64,000 nt of DNA from Bacillus tianshenii (lineage in GTDB: Bacteria; Bacillota; Bacilli; Bacillales; Bacillaceae_N), in NCBI GenBank assembly GCA_020524525.2, contig CP129018.1, positions 1,116,001 through 1,180,000 on the forward strand. Direction: 5' to 3'. How positions within the stretch are numbered: the first letter of the stretch is position 1; each line of letters begins with the position of its first letter. Both the position numbers and the translations under genes were made by a program. The notes beneath the pieces were generated by a model. The model saw only the letters and a list, made by a program, of their open reading frames with translations, did not search any database and was not told where the DNA came from. Shown here piece after piece: positions 21,176 to 29,248 of this stretch.

Positions 21176-22075
21176 ATGTTAACCGGTATGCATATCGTCG
21201 TCATGGGCGGCGATGCGCGTCAGTTAGAAGTGATTAAAAAACTTGCAGAACTTGATGCTACCATTTCACTTGTTGGCTTTGAACAACTTGATCACGGCTT
21301 TGCCGGCGCTGTAAAGAAAGAGTTGGCTGAAATAAATTTCTCTGAAGTAGATAGTTTCATACTGCCTGTTCCTGGTACAAATTTAGAGGGAAAAGTAGAC
21401 ACTGTATTCTCAAATGAAGAAATCATCTTAACGGAAGACTTATTGAAACAAACGCCTGAACATTGTCTGATTTTCTCTGGGATTAGTAATTCCTATTTAA
21501 ATGAGATTACGACAAATGCAAAAAGAAGCTTAATTCAGTTATTTGAGCGGGATGATGTTGCGATTTATAATTCGATTCCTACAGTTGAAGGAACGATTAT
21601 GATGGTGATTCAGCATACAGATATCACAATCCACAGCTCAAAAGTCCTCGTATTAGGGCTAGGGCGTGTCGGCATGTCTACGGCTCGCACGTTCCATGCA
21701 TTAGGCGCCAAAGTAAAGGTAGGTGCGAGAAAGAGCGAGCACCTTGCACGCATTACGGAAATGGGGTTAGAGCCTTTCCATTTAGATGAACTAGAAGACC
21801 ATGCAGATGATGCGGATGTCGTTATTAATACAATTCCAGCTCAAGTTGTTACCGCCTCTGTTATTTCGAAATTACCTGCCCACAGCTTAATTATTGACCT
21901 CGCCTCAAAACCTGGAGGGACTGATTTTCGCTATGCGGAAAAAAGAGGTGTCAAAGCATTGCTTGCACCTGGATTACCAGGAATTGTTGCTCCGAAAACA
22001 GCAGGTCAAATTGTAGCAAATGTCATCTCAAGCTTGCTGGATGAGGCGAAGCAACAACGAAAGGAGAACAGCTGA
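21176..22075 (+). CDS. spoVFA: Dipicolinate synthase subunit A
   Basis: 299 aa NAD(P)-binding subunit (DpaA) of dipicolinate synthase, which converts the lysine-pathway product of DapA to dipicolinic acid in the mother cell; the product fills the spore core as calcium dipicolinate. Rossmann fingerprints are GGDARQ at the N terminus and GLGRVGMSTARTF (about residue 160). Conserved LLAPGLPGIVAPKTAGQI near the end is diagnostic. ATG 21176 gives the MLTG start seen in homologs; a GTG at 21173 is in frame and equally served by AAGGTG. Overlaps spoVFB by one base. Confidence 0.95.
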   Translation: MLTGMHIVVMGGDARQLEVIKKLAELDATISLVGFEQLDHGFAGAVKKELAEINFSEVDSFILPVPGTNLEGKVDTVFSNEEIILTEDLLKQTPEHCLIFSGISNSYLNEITTNAKRSLIQLFERDDVAIYNSIPTVEGTIMMVIQHTDITIHSSKVLVLGLGRVGMSTARTFHALGAKVKVGARKSEHLARITEMGLEPFHLDELEDHADDADVVINTIPAQVVTASVISKLPAHSLIIDLASKPGGTDFRYAEKRGVKALLAPGLPGIVAPKTAGQIVANVISSLLDEAKQQRKENS

Positions 22076-22674
22076 TGTCACTTAAAGATAGACGTATTGG
22101 TTTTGGTTTGACAGGTTCTCACTGTACGTATGATGCCGTAGTACCTCAAATTCAAAAGCTTGTGGATGCTGGAGCAGATGTCCTGCCAGTCGTGTCGTTT
22201 ACTGTTCAAAATACGACAACACGTTTTGGAGCAGGTGTAGATTGGATTAAGAAGATTGAAGAAATAACTGGAAATAAAGCGATCGATTCCATTGTGGCAG
22301 CTGAGCCGCTTGGTCCAAAGCTACCGCTCGATTGTATGGTAATTGCTCCGCTTACAGGAAACTCAATGAGTAAGATGGCGAATGCTTTAACAGATTCACC
22401 TGTCTTAATGGCAGCAAAAGCAACGCTACGTAACTTAAGTCCTGTCGTGCTTGGCGTCTCAACAAATGATGCACTTGGTTTAAACGGTATGAATCTAATG
22501 CGACTTTTATCCACAAAAAATATTTATTTTATTCCATTTGGGCAAGATTCACCAGATAAGAAGCCAAATTCCATTGTAGCGGATATGAATAAATTAGTGC
22601 CGACAATAGAAGCCGCAATTGATGGAAGACAGCTTCAACCCCTGTTAATCGAACGTTATAAAGTGCAAGAATAA
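22075..22674 (+). CDS. spoVFB: Dipicolinate synthase subunit B
   Basis: 199 aa flavoprotein-like subunit (DpaB) of dipicolinate synthase, of the HFCD/flavoprotein fold, beginning with RRIGFGLTGSHCTYDAV-like residues (GFGLTGSHCTYD) and containing APLTGNSMSKMANALTDSPV (20-residue motif). It acts with SpoVFA in the mother cell. The start TGATG overlaps the spoVFA stop, so translation is coupled, and GAAAGGAGA precedes it. Confidence 0.95.
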   Translation: MSLKDRRIGFGLTGSHCTYDAVVPQIQKLVDAGADVLPVVSFTVQNTTTRFGAGVDWIKKIEEITGNKAIDSIVAAEPLGPKLPLDCMVIAPLTGNSMSKMANALTDSPVLMAAKATLRNLSPVVLGVSTNDALGLNGMNLMRLLSTKNIYFIPFGQDSPDKKPNSIVADMNKLVPTIEAAIDGRQLQPLLIERYKVQE

Positions 22675-22762
22675 TGCGTTAATTCGGTAAAAGCGAACGA
22701 AAATTCTCATTCTTCCCTTTTTTTCAGAAATGATTATGATAAAATAAACGTTAAATGTGAAA

Positions 22763-22789
22763 GAAGGAGAGAATAGGACTCTCTCCTTC
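22763..22789 (+). promoter_or_regulatory. Strong non-terminator hairpin in the asd leader
   Basis: GAAGGAGAGA (22763-22772) pairs perfectly with TCTCTCCTTC (22780-22789) around a 7-nt loop. No U-tract follows. The 3' arm is complementary, with wobbles, to the purine-rich ribosome site of asd at about 22815-22826, so alternative pairing is possible. Confidence 0.5.
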
Positions 22790-22836
22790 ACAATAAGTTG
22801 TAAAAAAAGAGGATAGGGAAGGGAGAAACAAAATCA

Positions 22837-23883
22837 ATGTCAACAAAAACTTTTAATGTAGCAGTAGTAGGAGCAACAGGTGCAGTCGGACAACAAATGT
22901 TAAATATGCTTGAAGAGAGGGACTTCCCGATTGCAAATTTGAGCCTTCTTTCATCAGCACGTTCTGCTGGTAAGAAGATTACATTTAAAGGGGAAGAGCT
23001 TGAAGTACAAGAAGCAAAGCCAGAAAGCTTCGAAGGAATTGATTTAGCACTATTTTCAGCAGGTGGATCTGTTTCGAAAAGTTTAGCGCCTGAAGCGGTT
23101 AAACGCGGCGCAATTGTTGTAGATAATACAAGCGCATTCCGTATGGACCCAGAAGTACCGCTTGTCGTACCTGAAGTTAACGAAGATGATCTTCATACAC
23201 ATAAAGGGATTATTGCAAACCCGAACTGCTCAACAATTCAAATGGTTGCAGCACTTGAGCCACTTCGCAAGAACCTTGGCTTAACGCAAGTCATCGTTTC
23301 CACATACCAAGCTGTATCAGGTGCTGGTGCTGTGGCAATAGATGAAATGAAAGAACAGTCACAAGCGATGTTAAATGGTGAGGAGCATACGCCAAAAGTT
23401 CTTCCAGTGAAATCGGATAAAAAGCATTACCCAATTGCTTTCAACGCCCTGCCGCAAATTGATGTGTTCCAAGAAAATGGATTCACATATGAAGAAATGA
23501 AGATGATTAACGAAACGAAAAAAATTATGCATATGGCTGAGTTGAAAGTTGCTGCAACATGCGTTCGCCTTCCAATCGAAGTCGGTCATGCCGAATCAGT
23601 ATACATCGAAGTTGAAAAAGAAGGTGTAACAGTAGAGCAAGTGAAAGAACTTCTAAGCAATGCACCAGGTGTTGTGCTTGAGGATGACCCAAGTGAGCAA
23701 GTGTACCCAACACCATTAAATGCTGCAGGCAAGAAAGAAGTGTTTGTCGGCCGTGTACGTAAAGACTTAGATAACGATAAAGGCTTCCACTTATGGGTTG
23801 TTTCTGATAACTTGCTTAAAGGGGCAGCATGGAACTCTGTCCAAATTGCTGAACGTTTAGCTGCATTAAACATTTTAAAATAA
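22837..23883 (+). CDS. asd: Aspartate-semialdehyde dehydrogenase
   Basis: Reduces aspartyl phosphate to aspartate semialdehyde with NADPH, the branch point to lysine/diaminopimelate, threonine and methionine. 348 aa with N-terminal [11 protein letters not shown] (about residues 11-21), the catalytic Cys in NPNCSTIQM (about residue 130), and [12 protein letters not shown] with the substrate-binding Arg and active His (about 245-256). Starts the asd-dapG-dapA group, which feeds both cell wall and, through DapA, dipicolinate made by the neighbours. Confidence 0.96.
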   Translation: MSTKTFNVAVVGATGAVGQQMLNMLEERDFPIANLSLLSSARSAGKKITFKGEELEVQEAKPESFEGIDLALFSAGGSVSKSLAPEAVKRGAIVVDNTSAFRMDPEVPLVVPEVNEDDLHTHKGIIANPNCSTIQMVAALEPLRKNLGLTQVIVSTYQAVSGAGAVAIDEMKEQSQAMLNGEEHTPKVLPVKSDKKHYPIAFNALPQIDVFQENGFTYEEMKMINETKKIMHMAELKVAATCVRLPIEVGHAESVYIEVEKEGVTVEQVKELLSNAPGVVLEDDPSEQVYPTPLNAAGKKEVFVGRVRKDLDNDKGFHLWVVSDNLLKGAAWNSVQIAERLAALNILK

Positions 23884-23909
23884 TCATCAACATTTGAAGA
23901 GGTGTCTCC

Positions 23910-25136
23910 ATGAAAATCGTCGTACAAAAATTCGGCGGAACTTCAGTGAAAGATGAAGAAAGCCGTAATCGAGCTTGTGAACACATTCAACAGGCAGTCA
24001 ATGAAGGCTATAAAGTGGTAACCGTTGTATCTGCTATGGGGCGCCAAGGCGCTCCATATGCTACAGATACATTGTTAGGCTTAGCGGAACCTTCTCATAT
24101 AAGCAAGCGCGAACGTGATCTATTGCTTTCATGTGGAGAAACAATCTCCTCGGTTGTCTTTTCAAACCTTTTGCTTTCTAAAGGGATAAAAGCCGCAGCC
24201 TTAACTGGAGCAAGAGCAGGCTTTCGGACTGATGACGAGCATACAAATGCCAAGATTGAAGAAATGGATTGTGAACACTTACGGGAAACATTGAAAACAC
24301 ATGATGTCGTTGTGGTGGCAGGTTTTCAAGGGATTTCCCCACAAGGTGATGTGACAACACTTGGACGCGGGGGCAGTGATACATCTGCGGCTGCTCTAGG
24401 TGCTGCTGTTAACGCTGATTGGATTGATATTTTTACAGATGTCGAAGGTGTCATGACAGCTGATCCGCGTATTGTAGAAGATGCGCGACCGTTATCTGTG
24501 GTTACGTACAATGAGATTTGCAATCTAGCATATCAAGGGGCAAAGGTGATTCATCCTCGTGCTGTTGAAATTGCAATGCAGGCGAAAGTGCCGATTCGCG
24601 TTCGCTCTACTTATTCTGATGCACCTGGAACACTTGTAACATCGATTACGAAGGAAAAGCAGGGTGCAGATGTCAATGAACGTTTAATTACGGGAATTGC
24701 TCATATGAAGGATGTCACACAAATTACAGTCGAAGCAAAAGAGGGGCAATATGACATCCAAGCAGAAGTGTTTAAAGCGATGGCACAAGAGAAGATTAGC
24801 GTTGACTTTATCAACATCTCACCAAATGCGGTTGTTTATACGGTGACAGACGAGGCGACTGACCGTGCCGTAGAAGTATTGCAAAACCTTGGATTTGAAC
24901 CAAAGGCCATTCGTCATTGTGCAAAAGTGTCAGCAGTTGGCGCAGGGATGACGGGGGTACCCGGGGTAACTGCAAAAATTGTTAACGCCCTTTCAAGTGA
25001 AGGAATTTCCATCTTACAATCGGCAGACTCTCATACGACAATTTGGGTCCTTGTCAAGGAAAAAGATATGATCCTTGCTGTGAATGCGCTTCATAAAGTA
25101 TTCCAATTGGAAAAAGAAGCGAATTTGGCGAATTAG
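23910..25136 (+). CDS. dapG: Aspartokinase I (diaminopimelate-type)
   Basis: Phosphorylates aspartate in the first step of the aspartate family pathway. 408 aa: kinase domain with KFGGTSV at residues 7-13, and two ACT regulatory domains after about residue 265 (GVPGVTAKIV, ILQSADSHTTI). B. subtilis has three isozymes; the one between asd and dapA is DapG, inhibited by meso-diaminopimelate, and location supports that name here. ATG 23910 follows GAGGTG. No terminator separates it from its neighbours. Confidence 0.94.
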   Translation: MKIVVQKFGGTSVKDEESRNRACEHIQQAVNEGYKVVTVVSAMGRQGAPYATDTLLGLAEPSHISKRERDLLLSCGETISSVVFSNLLLSKGIKAAALTGARAGFRTDDEHTNAKIEEMDCEHLRETLKTHDVVVVAGFQGISPQGDVTTLGRGGSDTSAAALGAAVNADWIDIFTDVEGVMTADPRIVEDARPLSVVTYNEICNLAYQGAKVIHPRAVEIAMQAKVPIRVRSTYSDAPGTLVTSITKEKQGADVNERLITGIAHMKDVTQITVEAKEGQYDIQAEVFKAMAQEKISVDFINISPNAVVYTVTDEATDRAVEVLQNLGFEPKAIRHCAKVSAVGAGMTGVPGVTAKIVNALSSEGISILQSADSHTTIWVLVKEKDMILAVNALHKVFQLEKEANLAN

Positions 25137-25180
25137 TCATTTTCGTATTTCTTGAAATTACCGCAAGGAGAGGATGACAT

Positions 25181-26068
25181 ATGGATTTCGGTCCAATCGG
25201 CACGGCGATGGTAACGCCGTTTGATCATAAAGGGAACATTGACTTTGCAAAGACGACACAGCTTGTGAATTATCTGATTTCAACAGGCACCACATCCTTA
25301 ATTGTGGCAGGAACGACTGGAGAGTCGCCAACCTTAACGATAGAGGAAAAGGTCGCATTGTTTCGCCATGTTGTCTCCATTGCAAATGGTCGTGTCCCGG
25401 TAGTTGCCGGTACAGGTTCAAATAATACTCGTGCCTCCATCCAACTTACGAAAAAAGCGGAAGAAGCAGGAGTAGACGCTGTCATGCTTGTCACGCCTTA
25501 TTATAATAAGCCGAGTCAAGAAGGGCTGTATGAACACTTTAAGGCTATTGCGTCTGAAACAAAGCTGCCAGTCATGCTGTATAATATTCCAGGTCGTTCG
25601 GCTGTTAATGTTACGGTTGATACAATTGTGCGGTTATCCGAGGTTGAGAACATTGTCGCAGTCAAAGAAGCATCAGGTGACCTAGGCGCGATGACAGAAA
25701 TCATTGCACGCACTCCAGAGGATTTCGTTCTCTACAGCGGCGATGACAGCTTGACACTGCCAGTGCTTGCTATTGGCGGGAAAGGTGTTGTCTCGGTAGC
25801 CTCCCATGTCATTGGCAATGAAATGAAGCAAATGGTAGAAGCATACCAAGCTGGAAAGATCTTTGAAGCTTCGGCTTACCATCAACAGCTACTTCCGATT
25901 ATGAAAGCGATGTTTATCGCTCCAAGTCCTGCTCCTGTCAAAACAAGTTTGCAGCTTAGAGGACTTGATGTCGGTTCAGTAAGGCTGCCGCTTGTGCCGA
26001 TACCTCATGAACAGCGTGTTTTTTTAGCGAACATTTTAAATCAAAATCAACAAGGATCAGTCCTTTAA
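25181..26068 (+). CDS. dapA: 4-hydroxy-tetrahydrodipicolinate synthase
   Basis: Condenses pyruvate with aspartate semialdehyde; a Schiff-base class I aldolase. 295 aa with GTTGESPTL (about residue 44), the YNIPGRSAVN motif with its active Tyr (about 133) and the catalytic Lys in AVKEASGDL (about 161). The product goes to lysine and peptidoglycan and, in the mother cell, to SpoVFA/SpoVFB. ATG 25181 follows AAGGAGAGG. The terminator hairpin overlaps the last codons. Confidence 0.96.
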   Translation: MDFGPIGTAMVTPFDHKGNIDFAKTTQLVNYLISTGTTSLIVAGTTGESPTLTIEEKVALFRHVVSIANGRVPVVAGTGSNNTRASIQLTKKAEEAGVDAVMLVTPYYNKPSQEGLYEHFKAIASETKLPVMLYNIPGRSAVNVTVDTIVRLSEVENIVAVKEASGDLGAMTEIIARTPEDFVLYSGDDSLTLPVLAIGGKGVVSVASHVIGNEMKQMVEAYQAGKIFEASAYHQQLLPIMKAMFIAPSPAPVKTSLQLRGLDVGSVRLPLVPIPHEQRVFLANILNQNQQGSVL

Positions 26069-26086
26069 GGATTGGTCCTTTTTTTA
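26052..26086 (+). terminator. Intrinsic terminator overlapping the dapA stop codon
   Basis: AAGGATCA (26052-26059) pairs with TGGTCCTT (26073-26080) followed by seven T. The stop codon (26066-26068) lies in the loop. Confidence 0.85.
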
Positions 26087-26182
26087 TTATATGAGCCAAT
26101 TGAAAGATAAGAATCACTATGACGAAAGATAGAAAATTTGTCTTCATCTGCTGTCACATCGGACGCATTCAGGTTTTTTGCC

Positions 26183-26212
26183 TTGTTTTCTATTTCACCA
26201 CTGAGTTATAAT
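26183..26212 (+). promoter_or_regulatory. Candidate sigma-A promoter of the RNase J2-locus gene
   Basis: TTGTTT (26183-26188), 18-bp spacer, perfect TATAAT (26207-26212). Confidence 0.5.
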
Positions 26213-26267
26213 ATTTCTAAGTGACTTTGTGCGGTTCTTAAAACTGAATAACAGGAGGAAGCAGAAC

Positions 26268-27938
26268 GTGATAAAGAGAGAGATAGAGCAGAAAGTAAAA
26301 GTGTTTGCCCTCGGGGGACTCGGGGAGTTCGGCAAAAATATGTACGTGGTGGAGCATGGTTCGGACATCTTTGTGATTGACGGCGGTATGAAGTTTCCTG
26401 AAGATGAAATGCTCGGAATTGATATTGTCATTCCCGATACGACATACTTGAAGGAAAATAAACATCGAATCAAAGGCATTTTTCTCACGCACGGCCATGA
26501 AGACCATATCGGCGGTCTTCCATACATTTTGCCGAAACTCGATGTACCTGTTTACGGTACACGCTTAACACTCGGACTTGTTATCGAACAGCTGAAACAA
26601 GCAAATGTAACGAAACGCGTAAAGCTTAAGCAAATCGATGAAAATTCTGAATTGAAATTTGATGATGTAACAATTAGCTTCTTTCGCACAACACATAACA
26701 TTCCTGATTCAGTAGGCATCTGTGTAGAAACACCGCAAGGTTCAATCGTCTATACAGGAGATTTCAAATTTGACCAAACGCCTATTGATGGAAAAGGACC
26801 AGCCTATGAACGATTGGCAGAAATATCAAAAAAGGGTGTGTTGTGTTTATTATCAGACAGCACCCATGCTGAAGTTCCAGGTTTTAGCGCTTCGGAATCA
26901 GTCGCAGCCGAAGAGCTGGCTTCAACGTTTTACAATGCAAAAGGCAGAATGATCGTGTCTCTTTTTGCGACGAATATTAATCGTATTCAGCAGATCGTCA
27001 ATGCCTCACTAAAAACAAATCGAAAAATTGCATTCGTAGGAAGAGCGATGAATCGTGTCGCTGATTTGGCACAAAATTTAGGCTACTTACAAATACCTAA
27101 TAACGCAGTCATTCCAGTTGAAGAAATCTCGCAATGTGCAGATGACAAAGTGACGATTATTACAAGTGGTCATAAGGGAGAGCCGTTAAAGGCGTTAACA
27201 CGCATCGCTCAAGGCACGCACAAACAAGTTGCCATTCAGCCTGGAGATACCGTTGTGATTGCTGCAACCCCTGTTCCAGGTACAGAAAAGCTATTTTCAA
27301 AAACAATTGATCAATTGTTTAGAGCTGGTGCGTACGTCGTATATGGTCAAAAACGCGTCCACGTACCTGGACATGCTTTTCAAGAAGAGTTGAAATTAAT
27401 GCTACACATGTTGAAGCCGCGTTATTTTATGCCTGTACATGGGGAATTCCGTAACCAAAAAGCACATGGTGTGATTGCACAATCGCTCGGACTCAATCAA
27501 GAAGCCATTTTCTTAATTGATAATGGTGATATTCTTGAATTTCATGATGGCGATGCAACGGTTGGTGGTAGAGTTCCTGCAGGAAATGTACTAATCGACG
27601 GACTCGGTATTGGAGATGTAGGAAATATCGTGCTTAGGGACCGCCGTTTGTTATCACAAGATGGTATCCTGCTTGTTGTTGTCACATTAAGTAAGAAGCA
27701 GTCAGTGGTCATTTCAGGTCCAGAAATCCTATCCCGAGGGTTCGTGTACGTACGCGAAGCAGAAAAGCTAATGGAGCAATCTGTAGAACTTGTGAGCAAT
27801 ATTTTAGAACAATGTATGCAAGAAAATATCCAAGACTGGTCGACGTTAAAGTTGAGTATCAGAGAATCGCTTAGTCACTTTTTATTTGAGAAAACAAAAC
27901 GTCGTCCAATGATCTTGCCAATTATAATGGAAATATAA
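26268..27938 (+). CDS. rnjB: RNase J family ribonuclease at the RNase J2 locus
   Basis: Metallo-beta-lactamase/beta-CASP ribonuclease with 5'-3' exo and endo activity, part of mRNA decay and rRNA maturation. 556 aa from GTG 26268 (site AGGAGGAA), the length of RnjB (YmfA). The metal motif HGHEDH is complete at residues 75-80, as are HNIPDSVG, GDFKFD and MPVHGEFRNQ. B. subtilis J2, as I remember it, has HGHDEN in place of the first motif, so this protein looks more J1-like at the active site. Position after dapA and before tepA is the J2 position. No rnjA is in the window, so paralog identity rests on synteny. Confidence 0.9.
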   Translation: MIKREIEQKVKVFALGGLGEFGKNMYVVEHGSDIFVIDGGMKFPEDEMLGIDIVIPDTTYLKENKHRIKGIFLTHGHEDHIGGLPYILPKLDVPVYGTRLTLGLVIEQLKQANVTKRVKLKQIDENSELKFDDVTISFFRTTHNIPDSVGICVETPQGSIVYTGDFKFDQTPIDGKGPAYERLAEISKKGVLCLLSDSTHAEVPGFSASESVAAEELASTFYNAKGRMIVSLFATNINRIQQIVNASLKTNRKIAFVGRAMNRVADLAQNLGYLQIPNNAVIPVEEISQCADDKVTIITSGHKGEPLKALTRIAQGTHKQVAIQPGDTVVIAATPVPGTEKLFSKTIDQLFRAGAYVVYGQKRVHVPGHAFQEELKLMLHMLKPRYFMPVHGEFRNQKAHGVIAQSLGLNQEAIFLIDNGDILEFHDGDATVGGRVPAGNVLIDGLGIGDVGNIVLRDRRLLSQDGILLVVVTLSKKQSVVISGPEILSRGFVYVREAEKLMEQSVELVSNILEQCMQENIQDWSTLKLSIRESLSHFLFEKTKRRPMILPIIMEI

Positions 27939-27964
27939 AGCGCCACTGATTGGCGTTGAAGGAT

Positions 27965-28012
27965 TAAGAGAGATTGACGCCATTTTGGTTTCAATCTCTC
28001 TTATTTTATTTT
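27965..28012 (+). terminator. Intrinsic terminator after the RNase J gene
   Basis: TAAGAGAGATTGA (27965-27977) and TCAATCTCTCTTA (27991-28003) form a perfect 13-bp stem followed by a T-rich run. Confidence 0.88.
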
Positions 28013-28090
28013 CTTTGAAGCATGAATTTGAATTACTCGTTCATACTAAGAAAAGCAAAATTAGAGCTTTCGTATGAAAGGGGTAGTCAA

Positions 28091-28846
28091 ATGTTTCATA
28101 TACCTGGAATGCAAAACAACGATAATGAGCAACAACCACAGCAACAGCCGCAAGACCAGAAGGATTCCCTTATTAATAAAATTCAGCAGTTCGGTCAAAC
28201 AAATCTTCCAGACCAGCCTGAATCAAATATTCACTGCTTAACGATTATCGGTCAAATTGAAGGGCATGTGCAATTACCGCCGCAAAATAAAACAACAAAG
28301 TACGAGCATATTATTCCTCAGCTCGTTGCTGTTGAACAAAATCCGAAAATTGAAGGGCTGCTTCTTATGCTGAATACAGTCGGTGGAGATGTAGAAGCTG
28401 GTTTGGCGATTGCGGAAATGGTCGCTTCAATGTCAAAGCCATCTGTCACGATTGTGTTAGGTGGAGGACATTCAATTGGCGTTCCAATTGCCGTTAGCTC
28501 AAGCTACAGCTTTATCGCAGAAACAGCGACAATGACGATTCACCCAGTGCGTTTAACAGGGCTTGTCATTGGTGTTCCGCAAACATTCGAATACCTTGAT
28601 AAAATGCAAGACCGCGTTGTAAGCTTTGTGACACAGCATTCAAATATTACAGAAGATAAATTTAAAGAATTAATGCTTTCAAAAGGGAACCTTACACGCG
28701 ATATTGGTACGAATGTAGTGGGACGGGATGCTGTGAAATATGGCTTAATTGATGAAGTTGGCGGCGTAGGCAGTGCGATTAAGAAATTGAATGAACTAAT
28801 CGATGAAAATAAGTCAAAACAGGAACAAGGTGAGCTGCTGCAATGA
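28091..28846 (+). CDS. tepA: ClpP-like serine peptidase TepA (YmfB)
   Basis: 251 aa member of the ClpP/crotonase fold called translocation-enhancing peptidase; B. subtilis TepA was linked to protein secretion and to spore small acid-soluble protein turnover. A Gln/Pro-rich N terminus (about residues 8-25) precedes the peptidase domain. The nucleophile is Ser128 in [10 protein letters not shown] and the likely His is His151 in MTIHPVRL. Start ATG 28091 is preceded by AAAGGGG; the longer frame from 28022 lacks a good site. Overlaps ylzJ by four bases. Confidence 0.9.
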   Translation: MFHIPGMQNNDNEQQPQQQPQDQKDSLINKIQQFGQTNLPDQPESNIHCLTIIGQIEGHVQLPPQNKTTKYEHIIPQLVAVEQNPKIEGLLLMLNTVGGDVEAGLAIAEMVASMSKPSVTIVLGGGHSIGVPIAVSSSYSFIAETATMTIHPVRLTGLVIGVPQTFEYLDKMQDRVVSFVTQHSNITEDKFKELMLSKGNLTRDIGTNVVGRDAVKYGLIDEVGGVGSAIKKLNELIDENKSKQEQGELLQ

Positions 28847-29064
28847 TCCACTACACGTATCTGCCGCAAGAGCTAATTTTTCCTGCTGATGAAAAGGCCT
28901 ACTCTAACCAATCGGTTGTTACACATAACGGCGTACAAATGATTGTTGAATATACCTCTTCTTCTCAGTGCCGGATTGTCCGGTTATTAAGCAGTGATCC
29001 GAATCATTACCTAAATCAAAATTATGCCCCAGGAACAATGATGAATCTTTCGCTGGATATGTAG
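28843..29064 (+). CDS. ylzJ: YlzJ-like protein
   Basis: 73 aa protein beginning [14 protein letters not shown], the typical start of the YlzJ-like family, which occurs between tepA and spoIIIE in bacilli. Function unknown. Its ATG overlaps the tepA stop (ATGA), suggesting coupled translation. Confidence 0.85.
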   Translation: MIHYTYLPQELIFPADEKAYSNQSVVTHNGVQMIVEYTSSSQCRIVRLLSSDPNHYLNQNYAPGTMMNLSLDM

Positions 29065-29090
29065 GAATGAGATGCCATATGTTATAATGA

Positions 29091-29127
29091 GAAAGCAGCT
29101 TGTCACATGTGCTGCTTTCTTTTTATT
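29091..29127 (+). terminator. Intrinsic terminator after ylzJ
   Basis: GAAAGCAGC (29091-29099) and GCTGCTTTC (29111-29119) with TTTTTATTT after. Confidence 0.85.
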
Positions 29128-29191
29128 TGTATGTCCAGCGGTGAATAGAAACAGCCTCACTTTGGCAAAAAACACTAGTAAGTTACAAGCC

Positions 29192-29231
29192 TTTCGTGGA
29201 CAATGTTTCTATGCGTTTCGCCTCCGCTTTT
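29192..29231 (+). repeat. Remnant of the modular repeat in the spoIIIE leader
   Basis: The stretch ending GCCTCCGCTTTTT, preceded by ACAATGTTTCTATGCG, resembles the 3' end seen at 18044-18077 and 46805-46840 (ACAATATTTCTAAGCG then the same terminus). It ends about 5 bases before the spoIIIE ribosome site. Confidence 0.55.
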
Positions 29232-29248
29232 TGATAAGGAGTGAAAAT

